The notes under the pieces are model-generated. The model ran no database searches, was not told the origin of the DNA, and saw only the letters and a list, made by a program, of their open reading frames with translations. From assembly GCA_017557345.1 (NCBI GenBank), contig JAFYZR010000123.1:62001-126000 (forward strand): a stretch of DNA of 64,000 nucleotides, given 5' to 3'. Positions 27,523 to 36,026 of the stretch are shown here, piece by piece. Source of the stretch: Paludibacteraceae bacterium. Lineage in GTDB: Bacteria; Bacteroidota; Bacteroidia; Bacteroidales; Paludibacteraceae. How positions within the stretch are numbered: position 1 is the stretch's first letter; each line of letters starts with the position of its first letter. The translations under genes and the position numbers were made by a program.

Positions 27523-29091
27523 TTAATTCAACGATAGAGGAACAGGAGACAGACGCACTTCCTTGCCATCAGGACCTTTCGCGCGGATATCCGTGATAAC
27601 CACGATAGCACCCATCTTTAATTTACCCAGACGATCCAATTGATCGCGAGTAAATTTATTTCCACGGGCTTCTGTCAACACACCATTGATATTGACCTTG
27701 AAACTCGTTATTTGATACGGCAAATCAAGTAAGCCATCAGGACCATACGAAGCGATAACCGTTGCTGCACTATTAAGCAAAGCGCCACGAGAAATATTTC
27801 CATCAGAATACTCTTTATCTCCGGATTTGAAGTAAGCGCCTGGTTTCGGCAGTGCTTTCACTCTGTATTCCCTATTTCCCATGGGTTGCATTCTGCCGTC
27901 TAACTCTGCAGATACTGAGATAGATACGCTCTTCGCGTTGTCACCCGGTTTAATAATCCACAGACCGCCTTGCTGACGAACAGCAGCACCGCTAACATTT
28001 ACTTTAATTTTATCATTTGAAATACCCGGTACAGAAATAGAGAATTTATTGTCATACCCGCGGTACATGATATTCAAGTCTGTATTCGAAATGGTCACAG
28101 CTGGTTCACCAACGCTATATTCGCTACGGAAAGGAAGGTTCTCCATTTCTCCTGTCGCAGGATTCTTATAAGCAATCCAACCAGAGTATTTCTTTAATCC
28201 AACACCCGAAGCCGGAACCTCATACCTACCCTGGTCATTGATACGCTGACCTTCGATATAATACTCAGGACGCTGCGTTGTATCAACCGCCGCCAAGATA
28301 ATTTGAGCACTATACCTTCCTCCGCGAATCACATAATTAGAATTAGGTATCACGTACGCGTTCAATTTATTCACGCGCAGGTCACCCGCGTCCGTGCGAT
28401 CCATTAAATACTGGATCAACTGGCTCTCCGTGGAACGAACATCATTCTGCATCTTGGTTAAGATAGTAATAGAAGCGCCAACGGGCATTCCGTCAAACAC
28501 AGCCACCTCCCAATCACAGGAGTCTTTCTCATGAGCATTCCACCCACGATCTGTTGCTAGATTTTTAAGAATAGCCTCACGCAGCTCTGCATCCGTCTCA
28601 ACCAGACCTGCAGCATAATCGCGATAATAAGCCACCACTTCTTTTAATCTCAAACCATTACCTTGCACAATTGCGTATTGACCCGTCACATCCAAGTTCG
28701 AATTGGCTTCAATATGCATTGTAGGGTCAATGCCTTGCGCCTTCAATGACTCTACCTTCTTTTTACCATCAGCCAAAAGCGCGATGTGCTCTTTAAAGTC
28801 CTGAATGTAATTAAACAACGAGTCCGCACGAAGTTGAACCTCCTTCGCCTTATCGAACCACTCTTGCGTCTTCTCCGGATTGTCGGCATTAGCTGCCTGA
28901 AAATCATTGTAGAGTTTCGCATTGTGTGTATCCGCAGCCGCAATGGAGGAGTGCAAACTATTGTCCACCAATGTAAAACCATTGAGGATATCCGTACTTA
29001 CGTTCAACGCCAACATGGCGGTGAGCACCAAGTACATCATACCTATCATTTTTTGTCTCGGGGTTTCCGGACAGTTTTTTGCGCCACTCAT
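27523..29091 (-). CDS. gldM: type IX secretion motor stalk protein GldM/PorM
   Basis: GldM spans the inner membrane and forms a long periplasmic stalk that passes proton-motive energy from GldL to the outer-membrane ring. One helix near the N-terminus (MIGMMYLVLTAMLALNVST, about residues 12-30) is followed by a helical domain and then beta-rich periplasmic domains, including the late GDKEYSDGNISRGAL region. Length 522 residues, normal. It lies between gldL and gldN. Confidence 0.95.
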   Translation of the reverse strand: MSGAKNCPETPRQKMIGMMYLVLTAMLALNVSTDILNGFTLVDNSLHSSIAAADTHNAKLYNDFQAANADNPEKTQEWFDKAKEVQLRADSLFNYIQDFKEHIALLADGKKKVESLKAQGIDPTMHIEANSNLDVTGQYAIVQGNGLRLKEVVAYYRDYAAGLVETDAELREAILKNLATDRGWNAHEKDSCDWEVAVFDGMPVGASITILTKMQNDVRSTESQLIQYLMDRTDAGDLRVNKLNAYVIPNSNYVIRGGRYSAQIILAAVDTTQRPEYYIEGQRINDQGRYEVPASGVGLKKYSGWIAYKNPATGEMENLPFRSEYSVGEPAVTISNTDLNIMYRGYDNKFSISVPGISNDKIKVNVSGAAVRQQGGLWIIKPGDNAKSVSISVSAELDGRMQPMGNREYRVKALPKPGAYFKSGDKEYSDGNISRGALLNSAATVIASYGPDGLLDLPYQITSFKVNINGVLTEARGNKFTRDQLDRLGKLKMGAIVVITDIRAKGPDGKEVRLSPVPLSLN

Positions 29092-29137
29092 TACTGAAGT
29101 GTTTTATTCATTGTTACTTTATCTGCTTTATTTCCGC

Positions 29138-30100
29138 TTATGCAAGCGCATTGAGCATATTGCCATAGATACTATTCAAGTCTGTAACTTGTTTCTGCAA
29201 CAGCTTGGTTCCGGCAGCGAATGCTATCTGTGCCTCTGCCGCTTCTTTCGCTGCAACAGCTGCACCTTTCTGAGCCTCAGTTTGTGCATTAACTGCTTGA
29301 AGTTGCAATTCATAAACAGTATTCAACGATGCGATGCTCTTTCCTACTTGCTCAACACCGGCCTTGTATGCCTTTGTCTCTTCAGCAATATTTTGCATAT
29401 CACCGCTCACTTGAGCATAAGTTTGCGACAATGCATTCGTAGTAGTAGTGAAAGAATCTGTTGCTGCACCGGCAGCTGCAAGTTTAGAAACATAGGCATC
29501 AGCTGCGGAAGTCATCTTTTCCACATAGCTTTCTGTAGCGGTTGTCATTTTAGTAGAATAAGCCTCAGTTGCAGCTTCTGCAGCCACTAATTTGTCATTC
29601 AACTTAACACCCGTTTGAGCCACTTTGCCCAACTCGGCAAACTGCGTAGCAGTCTTTGCCAGATCAGCGATACCATCCTTCAAGGCCTTAAAGTCTTCCT
29701 CTTTCAAGACAGGAGCTTTCGCAGCCGCAGTTTGAGTGGTAGCAGACATAGAAGCCGGATCTGCCACTCCGGCGCCTAACAGCGTAGGACGAGCCTGTTT
29801 GGATTTCTCCTCTAACAATTCCGGCTTTGCACCAAACTCCAGCAATTGTGGGAATACATTCTCCCAGTGGAATTCAGGATGCGGATGCTCCAATGTTCCT
29901 ATAAGGAACAAGAATGACTCGGTAAACATACCGATCATCAGCACTTGACTTGCACCCGGCCAGTGCAGAATTTTAAACAGTGCTCCGATAATAACGACTG
30001 ACGCTCCCGCCGAATAAACAATGTTAACGGTGTTCTTTCCCTGGTACGACTCATACCAACGCATGAATTTCGAGCCAAAACCTTGCTTTTCTGTAGCCAT
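29138..30100 (-). CDS. gldL: type IX secretion motor protein GldL/PorL
   Basis: Inner-membrane motor subunit of the T9SS. Two adjacent membrane helices lie at about residues 24-75, with NIVYSAGASVVIIGALFKILHWPGA and the following segment. The glutamate near the end of the second helix (TESFLFLIGTLEHP) fits the charged residue needed for proton flow in this family. The C-terminal 200 residues are a long cytoplasmic Ala/Thr-rich coiled coil. Length 320 residues. Confidence 0.93.
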   Translation of the reverse strand: MATEKQGFGSKFMRWYESYQGKNTVNIVYSAGASVVIIGALFKILHWPGASQVLMIGMFTESFLFLIGTLEHPHPEFHWENVFPQLLEFGAKPELLEEKSKQARPTLLGAGVADPASMSATTQTAAAKAPVLKEEDFKALKDGIADLAKTATQFAELGKVAQTGVKLNDKLVAAEAATEAYSTKMTTATESYVEKMTSAADAYVSKLAAAGAATDSFTTTTNALSQTYAQVSGDMQNIAEETKAYKAGVEQVGKSIASLNTVYELQLQAVNAQTEAQKGAAVAAKEAAEAQIAFAAGTKLLQKQVTDLNSIYGNMLNALA

Positions 30101-30140
30101 AATTGTATTTTGTTTTAAGATTTATTCTTTGTGTTATATT

Positions 30141-31487
30141 TTATTCTCCAATGTATGAACGAACGCAGCGGAAACCAATATACGGACGACTCTCATATTG
30201 ATACTCGTACGTACGCACGCCACACTGCATAAAGTAACTGATATCTTTCCAGCTGCCACCTTTCACAACTTTGCGTTTCAAGATATCCGGGTCTGCCTTA
30301 CGTGCCATGTAACAATAATCCGGATTCAAATCATGGAAATAGGTATTAGAAGATGGTTGATATGCGGAGTTGGTCCATTCGGACACATTACCACCCATAT
30401 CGAACAGACCGAAATCATTAGGACGGAACTGAGCCACCTTCATTGTCGTTGTTCCGGTATCATCATTGTAAGCACCACGATATGGTTTAAAGTTAGCAAA
30501 GAAACATCCTTTGCTATCGCGGGCATAGTTACTTCCCCAAGGATACATTGCCAACTTACGACCGCCACGAGCCGCATATTCCCATTGTGCTTCAGACGGC
30601 AAACGATATTCGTTTGCCTCCAACGATGAATACTGGTTGAAAAGTTTCGTTCTCCAATCGCAGAATGCATGAGCCTGCTCCCATGTTACACCAACAACAG
30701 GATACTCTGCATATCCCGGATGCTTGAAATACAAGTGCAGCAACGGATCGTTGTACGAGAATTGGAAATCACGAGCCCAAACCAAGGTATCCGGATAGAT
30801 ACTGATGATTTTCTCCGTCAACAAATCTTTCGGCTCTCTCAATGGACGGAAGATTGTCGAGTCTTTAATCTCGTTATTTTCGTTTACCCAGAAGGTATCT
30901 ACACGTGCTGTTGCTCCGGGAGGATAAGTACTGGTAGCCACATCGAATTTATTACGCTGTGGCAGCGCTTCGTCCATATTGACCCAGTTGTAACGGTAGT
31001 GCAGATTGTTAGTATTAAACGATCCATCCGAATAGAACATAGATGATAATGCATCAACTATATCCTCTTCTTTGCTACTCCAAGGAACTTTTTTACGCCA
31101 ATCTATACGAAAATCCTCTTCATCAAAATCTTCGTCTTTCGGCTGAACGGCATAATCCGTCATTCCTGCAGCAATAAGATTGGTTAATGCAATCGAATCT
31201 CGAACCCAATTTACAAATTGATGGTACTCATTGTTTGTAATCTCGGTCTCATCCATCCAGAATGCCTCTACTGTCACCATCACAATATTGTCCGGTTGTT
31301 CAAAGACCGCCGATTGTGTGTTGGCACCCATCATGAAGGAACCTTTCTTAATAAACAACATACCATAAGGATTTGCTTCCTTAATGTTGGTCGATTTGGT
31401 TGCTCCCACGAGCTCACCGGCCGGTTTGTTGCAACTAACCATTGCTACCGCTAATGCGATTAATGGTAAAATCTTTGTTACTTTCAT
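30141..31487 (-). CDS. gldK: type IX secretion ring lipoprotein GldK/PorK
   Basis: Outer-membrane-associated lipoprotein that makes the T9SS periplasmic ring with GldN. The leader has a lipobox (MVSCNKP, Cys19). The rest has the formylglycine-enzyme-like (SUMF1) fold: GSFMMGANTQ, FWMDETEITNNEYHQFV, YPVVGVTWEQAHAFCDWR, EYRLPSEAQWEYAARGG and the final KGGSWKD..GFRCVR. Length 448 residues. It starts four bases after porP. Confidence 0.95.
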   Translation of the reverse strand: MKVTKILPLIALAVAMVSCNKPAGELVGATKSTNIKEANPYGMLFIKKGSFMMGANTQSAVFEQPDNIVMVTVEAFWMDETEITNNEYHQFVNWVRDSIALTNLIAAGMTDYAVQPKDEDFDEEDFRIDWRKKVPWSSKEEDIVDALSSMFYSDGSFNTNNLHYRYNWVNMDEALPQRNKFDVATSTYPPGATARVDTFWVNENNEIKDSTIFRPLREPKDLLTEKIISIYPDTLVWARDFQFSYNDPLLHLYFKHPGYAEYPVVGVTWEQAHAFCDWRTKLFNQYSSLEANEYRLPSEAQWEYAARGGRKLAMYPWGSNYARDSKGCFFANFKPYRGAYNDDTGTTTMKVAQFRPNDFGLFDMGGNVSEWTNSAYQPSSNTYFHDLNPDYCYMARKADPDILKRKVVKGGSWKDISYFMQCGVRTYEYQYESRPYIGFRCVRSYIGE

Positions 31488-31491
31488 GTTT

Positions 31492-32457
31492 TTACAAGTA
31501 TCGAATTGATTTATATTTATTCGTTCTTTTCGGCTTTAGGATATCAAATCCATATGCCAGATATATCTCATGACTTCCATAACTTTCCAGAAGCAATTTA
31601 TTTGTCGGCAATTCGCAACTATAACCTAATTGCAATCCGGAAATAATGTCAATTCCTAACAATATGTTCACGCTGCCTAATATGCGATATCCCAAACCCC
31701 AACGATATCTATCTTTATAATCACACATCAGCGTCAAATTCACATCCCAACTCGCAAAATCAGTCATCACCATTGCACTTGGAGTCAATACCCATTCCCG
31801 ATAATTCTTCAGTCTAAAATGGTAGCCTCCAACAATGTACATCGTCCCAACCAGCGTCACTTCTTTCTCCATGCCATCCGCACCATCGCTCATATCAACT
31901 GTCGGCCTCAACAAATGGCTGTAACTGCCTCCTACCCACCATGTCGGCGTATAATAGTACAAGCCCACCCCCATGTCGAATTTCATCCCGGATTTGCTGC
32001 CGGTCGGTATGGCCTCATCGGTTGATTCGTGATATTCATCACCCATCTTGTTCAAGTTTACCGAATCACCTCTAAATCCCACATTTACAAACCCTAGCTC
32101 TGCGCCTATACTCAAATACCCCTTCCCTAATTTTTGGCGATAAGCATATTGTGCATAAAGAGATTGATTTGTAAATAATCCGTAGCGGTCATTCAGGAAT
32201 CGGATTCCGGCACCATGACTCGTTTTCTTTATCACAAAAGGCGAACCAAACGAAAACCAGGTACTCATCGGCGCGTTGGGAATGTCTACGTACTGCATAC
32301 GATGCATTCCCGCAACCTTCATCAAATCGCCTTCGCCTACTGCAGCTGGGTTATACGCTGTCGGCAAATACATATATTGTCCCATCTGCGGGTCAAACTG
32401 CGCACTCGCAGTCACTACGGCTATCAGCCCCAACAGAATGACAATATATCGCTTCAC
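31492..32457 (-). CDS. porP: PorP/SprF-family outer-membrane protein of the T9SS
   Basis: A 321-residue outer-membrane beta-barrel of the PorP/SprF family, which serves T9SS assembly or anchors particular cargo. The signal peptide ends near ASAQF. The family pattern FDPQMGQYMYLPTAYNPAAVGE opens the mature protein, and GAGIRFLNDRYGLFTNQSLYAQYAYR follows. It is the first T9SS gene, six bases after the DUF2795 gene. Confidence 0.92.
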   Translation of the reverse strand: MKRYIVILLGLIAVVTASAQFDPQMGQYMYLPTAYNPAAVGEGDLMKVAGMHRMQYVDIPNAPMSTWFSFGSPFVIKKTSHGAGIRFLNDRYGLFTNQSLYAQYAYRQKLGKGYLSIGAELGFVNVGFRGDSVNLNKMGDEYHESTDEAIPTGSKSGMKFDMGVGLYYYTPTWWVGGSYSHLLRPTVDMSDGADGMEKEVTLVGTMYIVGGYHFRLKNYREWVLTPSAMVMTDFASWDVNLTLMCDYKDRYRWGLGYRILGSVNILLGIDIISGLQLGYSCELPTNKLLLESYGSHEIYLAYGFDILKPKRTNKYKSIRYL

Positions 32458-32463
32458 AATACA

Positions 32464-32691
32464 TCAATATTCCTCTTCGTTAAAGAAGAAATCTTCATCT
32501 TGAGTCGGATAATCAGGCCAGATGTCCAATATACTCTCATATTGTTCCTCATCATCATCCTCCAACTCTTGCAAATTCTCTATCACTTCAGCAGGAACGC
32601 CCACACGATTGGCATAATCCAATAATTCATCTTTTGTTGCAGGCCATGGCGCGTCCTCTAATTTTGATGCTAATTCTAGTGTCCAATACAT
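32464..32691 (-). CDS. DUF2795 small acidic protein
   Basis: A 75-residue protein starting MYWTLELASKLEDAPWPATKDELLDYA and ending in an acidic tail with DFFFNEEEY. It is highly typical of a conserved Bacteroidetes DUF2795 protein; the function is unknown. The ATG at this N-terminus was chosen because the longer frame upstream runs through the promoter. It is the promoter-proximal gene of the T9SS run, separated from porP by six bases. Confidence 0.88.
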   Translation of the reverse strand: MYWTLELASKLEDAPWPATKDELLDYANRVGVPAEVIENLQELEDDDEEQYESILDIWPDYPTQDEDFFFNEEEY

Positions 32692-32723
32692 TTTTTCTCT
32701 CGATCTGATTTTTAAAAAACGTG

Positions 32724-32755
32724 CAAAAGTAATAAAAACTTTTGAATCATGCAAA
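32724..32755 (-). promoter_or_regulatory. promoter of the DUF2795-T9SS operon
   Basis: On the minus strand, -33 TTTG (32752-32755) and -7 TACTTTTG (32724-32731) are separated by 20 bases. It is the only clear promoter found upstream of the gene run that reaches down to about 19.4 kb, although internal promoters cannot be excluded. Confidence 0.75.
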
Positions 32756-32834
32756 TATTTTTTGCGATTATTTACATTTTTCGGCGTTTTTTGCTCTTTA
32801 TGACGGCCATTCCGTCAAAAAATACACATTTTTG

Positions 32835-33362
32835 TTATTTTTTCCACACACATTCTTCCTCTCCGTTCTTGAAGCTTATATAACGGGAAAGGACAAAAAG
32901 ATAGTCACTCAGACGATTCACAAATTGCAAAGAAACAGCCTTCGCTTCCGATTCAATCATACGTCGTTCTGCGCGTCTGCAGATGGTTCGGCAAACATGA
33001 CATTTGGCTACCATCTCACTTCCCATTGGCAATACAAAAGCATGTTGCTTAGGAGTAACTTCTTGCATCGCGTCAATCCATTCCTCCAAACGTTTCACAT
33101 CATCTACTATGATCCACTCGCCGGGAGCTTCGCTCAGTTCCGCACCTAAATTAAACAATTTGTTTTGAATCCACTCAAGTTGTACATCCGAGAGCCGGAC
33201 ATCGTTTTCTGCATGAAGAATCTCTGCTCTTAACAATCCGATCCAGCTATTAAGCTCATCCACTGTTCCATACGCTTCGATGCGCACGTCCGTTTTAGGC
33301 ACACGCTGACCGTTAGCCAACGAAGTTTCACCTTTGTCTCCTGTTTTTGTATATATTGCCAT
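32835..33362 (-). CDS. cob(I)yrinic acid a,c-diamide adenosyltransferase (PduO type)
   Basis: Attaches adenosyl from ATP to cobalamin to make coenzyme B12. The N-terminal ATP-binding motif YTKTGDKGETSL is present, followed by RIEAYGTVDELNSWIGLLR and the C-terminal CRTICRRAERRMI, all characteristic of the PduO/MMAB class. Length 175 residues, a single domain. It lies four bases after the methyltransferase gene. No B12 pathway neighbours are in the window. Confidence 0.93.
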   Translation of the reverse strand: MAIYTKTGDKGETSLANGQRVPKTDVRIEAYGTVDELNSWIGLLRAEILHAENDVRLSDVQLEWIQNKLFNLGAELSEAPGEWIIVDDVKRLEEWIDAMQEVTPKQHAFVLPMGSEMVAKCHVCRTICRRAERRMIESEAKAVSLQFVNRLSDYLFVLSRYISFKNGEEECVWKK

Positions 33363-33366
33363 AATG

Positions 33367-34179
33367 CTATAGATTTATCACATAATGCCGTTTAAGATAA
33401 TGCGGATCAACAACCAATAGCCCAACATGGTACAAATCCATACTTGTTGTCACCAACTCATTCATTTTCAAGGACTTCCATGCCCGCTCCATTTCATTGG
33501 AATAATGAATATCGTCAACTATGATTACACCTTTCTCATGCATTCTGGGCAGCAAAAACGCCACGTATCGCATAGTCGCTTCAAATGTATGATTAGCATC
33601 CACGTAGGCCACATCAAGCTTCTCGCGCGCGCAATCTAATAAGGTGTTATCTATATTACCTTCTTTCCAAGAGATATTCTCAATCTTTAACGCTTTCCAG
33701 ACACTTTTTGCTACATTTAGCACGGCATCACTTCCTTCTAATGTCATTACTTCGTTCCTACTATCTGGCACAGCCAGATAAGCCGTCGTTATTCCTAAAG
33801 AAGTACCCAATTCCAATATCTTCAACTGTCGTTTTTCTTTCTTTCCCATCCATTCCACCAGCCGGAATAGCATCTGTCCCACTTTGGCGCTCTCTAAATG
33901 GCTTTTTGCAATATCGCATACCCTACGCTGGCAATGCTTACCTTCTTTCGTTCCGCGCGAGCCGTAATCAACCACATCCAACGTATCCTCACAAGCCAAA
34001 AGCATCTCACGGCGCCGCTCGATATCGAAAAAACAATAATAGGGATTACGGTCACGCAAGATAAATCGCACCAACTCGAACAAATAAGGCGAATGTATTC
34101 CTTCTCCGGTGGTATTCCATGCGGTTAAGACATGGCGGACGTACGTCCAAAGTCGATGTGTGATAACACTTTTCGCCAT
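33367..34179 (-). CDS. class I SAM-dependent methyltransferase
   Basis: A 270-residue protein with a Rossmann methyltransferase core: ILELGTSLGITTAYLA (SAM-binding motif I, about residue 120), then MTLEGSD, LDVAYVDANHTFEATMRYV and KGVIIVDDIHYS, similar to O-methyltransferases of the family-24 type. The N-terminal 100 residues contain GIHSPYLFELVRF, common in the Bacteroidetes versions. The substrate is unknown. It starts only a few bases after the predicted transcription start of a divergent promoter pair. Confidence 0.8.
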   Translation of the reverse strand: MAKSVITHRLWTYVRHVLTAWNTTGEGIHSPYLFELVRFILRDRNPYYCFFDIERRREMLLACEDTLDVVDYGSRGTKEGKHCQRRVCDIAKSHLESAKVGQMLFRLVEWMGKKEKRQLKILELGTSLGITTAYLAVPDSRNEVMTLEGSDAVLNVAKSVWKALKIENISWKEGNIDNTLLDCAREKLDVAYVDANHTFEATMRYVAFLLPRMHEKGVIIVDDIHYSNEMERAWKSLKMNELVTTSMDLYHVGLLVVDPHYLKRHYVINL

Positions 34180-34187
34180 TTATGGCG

Positions 34188-34235
34188 CAAAAATACGAAA
34201 AAATTTGCATATATGCAAAAAAAAATGTAATTTTG
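34188..34235. promoter_or_regulatory. symmetric divergent promoters sharing a 16-bp palindrome
   Basis: TTTGCATATATGCAAA at 34204-34219 is a perfect palindrome that supplies the -33 TTTG box for both directions. The plus-strand -7 TAATTTTG lies at 34228-34235 and the minus-strand -7 TATTTTTG at 34188-34195, each 20 bases away. Both predicted starts fall within a few bases of the start codons at 34240 and 34179. Confidence 0.7.
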
Positions 34236-34239
34236 TCGC

Positions 34240-35469
34240 ATGATTTTGAATTATATTTGGATTTCGCTTATTTTGCTGGCCATTATAATGGGCCTGGTAC
34301 AAGCTATTTGCTATGGAAACGTAGATATTTTCTCTGCGATTCTCAATTCTACTTTTGACAACGCAAAAACGGGTTTTGAACTTTCTCTCGGCCTAACCGG
34401 TGTACTTGCTTTGTGGATGGGAATCATGAAAGTAGGAGAACGCGCCGGAGCAGTCAACTCGCTTGGAAAAGCCATCAATCCTTTCTTCAGCCGCATCTTC
34501 CCGGAAATACCGAAAGGGCATCCGGTTTTTGGATCTATGCTGATGAATATTGCGGCAAACATGTTAGGTTTGGATAATGCCGCAACGCCTATGGGACTGA
34601 AAGCCATGGGCGAACTGCAGGAGCTGAACAAGGACAAATCAAAAGCTTCTAACGCCATGATTATGTTTGTTGTCCTTGGTGCAAGCGGACTTACGCTTAT
34701 TCCGACAACCATCATGGCATATCGCGCGCAACTCGGTGCTGCCAATCCTGCGGATATCTTCCTTCCTATTCTTATTGCTACGTATGTTGCAACTCTAGTC
34801 GGGCTTATTTGTGTTTGTATCGCGCAAAAAATTCGCATGAAAGATCCGGTCGTTTTAGGCACGCTCTTCGGTCTGACAGCACTTGTCGGATTACTCGTTT
34901 GGGGTGCTTCCATTCTCGATTCGCACACATTATCAGTCGTTTCAGCAGCTATCGCAGCTATTCTTTTGCTTGGCGTCATTTGTTGGTTTGTCATACAGGC
35001 GATGGCAAAGAAAATCAATGTCTACGATGCTTTTATTGATGGTGCAAAAGGCGGATTCCAAACGGCTATTGGTATTATTCCTTACCTTATCGCCATCCTG
35101 GTAGCAGTCGGCATGTTTCGGGCTTCCGGAGCGATGGGATTGCTCGAACAGGGCATCGCTTGGTGTTTTGAAGCGTGTGGCATTAATCCCGACTTGGCCG
35201 GAGCTGTTCCTACTGCTTTGATGAAACCCTTGAGTGGAAGTGGTGCAAGAGGACTGATGCTCGAAGCGATGACCACTTATGGCGCCGATAGTTTGGTTGG
35301 AAGACTCTGCTGCATTCTGCAAGGAACGACAGATACTACATTTTATGTCCTTGCGGTTTATTTCGGCGCGGTAAATATTAAAGACACACGCCATGCCGTG
35401 GCATGTTGCTTACTTGCCGACTTGGCAGGAGCAGTCACAGCTTTTGCTATTGCACCTATATTCTTTTAG
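34240..35469 (+). CDS. SpmA-SpmB-like fused nucleoside-recognition membrane protein
   Basis: A 409-residue membrane protein with two halves. The first resembles spore maturation protein SpmA (MNIAANMLGLDNAATPMGLKAM, about residues 105-125). The second resembles SpmB (GGFQTAIGIIPYLIAILVAVGMFRASG and ALMKPLSGSGARGLMLE, then GTTDTTFYVLAVYFGAV). Each half carries a nucleoside-recognition (Gate) domain. The fused form is common in non-sporing Bacteroidetes; the transported molecule is not established. The start codon lies almost at the predicted transcription start, so the mRNA may be nearly leaderless. Confidence 0.88.
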   Translation: MILNYIWISLILLAIIMGLVQAICYGNVDIFSAILNSTFDNAKTGFELSLGLTGVLALWMGIMKVGERAGAVNSLGKAINPFFSRIFPEIPKGHPVFGSMLMNIAANMLGLDNAATPMGLKAMGELQELNKDKSKASNAMIMFVVLGASGLTLIPTTIMAYRAQLGAANPADIFLPILIATYVATLVGLICVCIAQKIRMKDPVVLGTLFGLTALVGLLVWGASILDSHTLSVVSAAIAAILLLGVICWFVIQAMAKKINVYDAFIDGAKGGFQTAIGIIPYLIAILVAVGMFRASGAMGLLEQGIAWCFEACGINPDLAGAVPTALMKPLSGSGARGLMLEAMTTYGADSLVGRLCCILQGTTDTTFYVLAVYFGAVNIKDTRHAVACCLLADLAGAVTAFAIAPIFF

Positions 35470-35480
35470 CTAACACATCA

Positions 35481-35581
35481 GTATTATATACTACGTATAT
35501 AATACCAACGAAATACAAACCCAAAATTAGTGCGTGATTAGTGCGCGATAAGTGCGATATAAGTGCGCGATAAGTGCGTTA
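35481..35581 (+). repeat. intergenic element, family B, copy 1: palindrome plus five 11-bp units
   Basis: A perfect inverted repeat (11-base arms GTATTATATAC, loop TAC) at 35481-35505 is followed, after about 20 bases, by five 11-base units at 35527-35581: TTAGTGCGTGA, TTAGTGCGCGA, TAAGTGCGATA, TAAGTGCGCGA and TAAGTGCGTTA. An inverted second copy is at 49160-49260. It fills the gap between the SpmAB-like gene and ybeY, and its end almost touches the ybeY ATG. Confidence 0.85.
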
Positions 35582-35592
35582 TTTTCGGTATT

Positions 35593-36006
35593 ATGATTAC
35601 ATTTAGTGCCCAGGATATCAAGCTCCCTTCGCTCGATGAGCGCAAAATCGGCCGATGGATACGTTCTGTTGGTGCCGATTACGGCTTTTCCGTAGGAAAT
35701 ATCAACTATATCTTCTGTTCTGACGAGCGGGAATTGGAAGTAAACCGCGAATTTCTCGGACATGACTATTACACGGATATCATCACGTTCGACTATTCAA
35801 CGGCCTCTACTTTGAATGGAGATATCTTTATTTCGCTAGATACCGTCCGCTCAAATGCAGAAATGGTAGGCACAAGTTTTGAGGAAGAATTGAATCGGAT
35901 ATTGATTCATGGCATCTTGCATCTTACAGGGCAAGGCGATAAAACACCGGAAACCAAGGCAGAAATGACCAAAAAAGAAGATTTGGCCTTAGCCAAACTA
36001 AATTAG
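35593..36006 (+). CDS. ybeY: endoribonuclease/16S rRNA maturation factor YbeY
   Basis: A zinc-dependent endoribonuclease needed for 16S rRNA 3'-end maturation and ribosome quality control. The ATG giving MITFSAQDIKLPS was chosen; the longer GTG frame runs into the tandem repeat upstream. HDYYTDIITF is followed by the metal motif IHGILHLTGQGD, which carries two histidines spaced as in HGxLHLxG. The third ligand position, normally His in GYDH, reads GQGDKTPE, as in other Bacteroidetes forms. Length 137 residues. Confidence 0.92.
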   Translation: MITFSAQDIKLPSLDERKIGRWIRSVGADYGFSVGNINYIFCSDERELEVNREFLGHDYYTDIITFDYSTASTLNGDIFISLDTVRSNAEMVGTSFEEELNRILIHGILHLTGQGDKTPETKAEMTKKEDLALAKLN

Positions 36007-36026
36007 TTTCCCAATCCTATAATGTT

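Noticed and set aside
35481..35505. Terminator of the SpmAB-like gene
   Set aside because: The 11-bp stem is entirely A/T-rich with no T run, and the same palindrome recurs inverted at 49236-49260 next to an array, so it is treated as part of a repeat element.
35527..35581. CRISPR array
   Set aside because: The 11-base units are contiguous with no spacers, far shorter than CRISPR repeats, and no cas gene is present.
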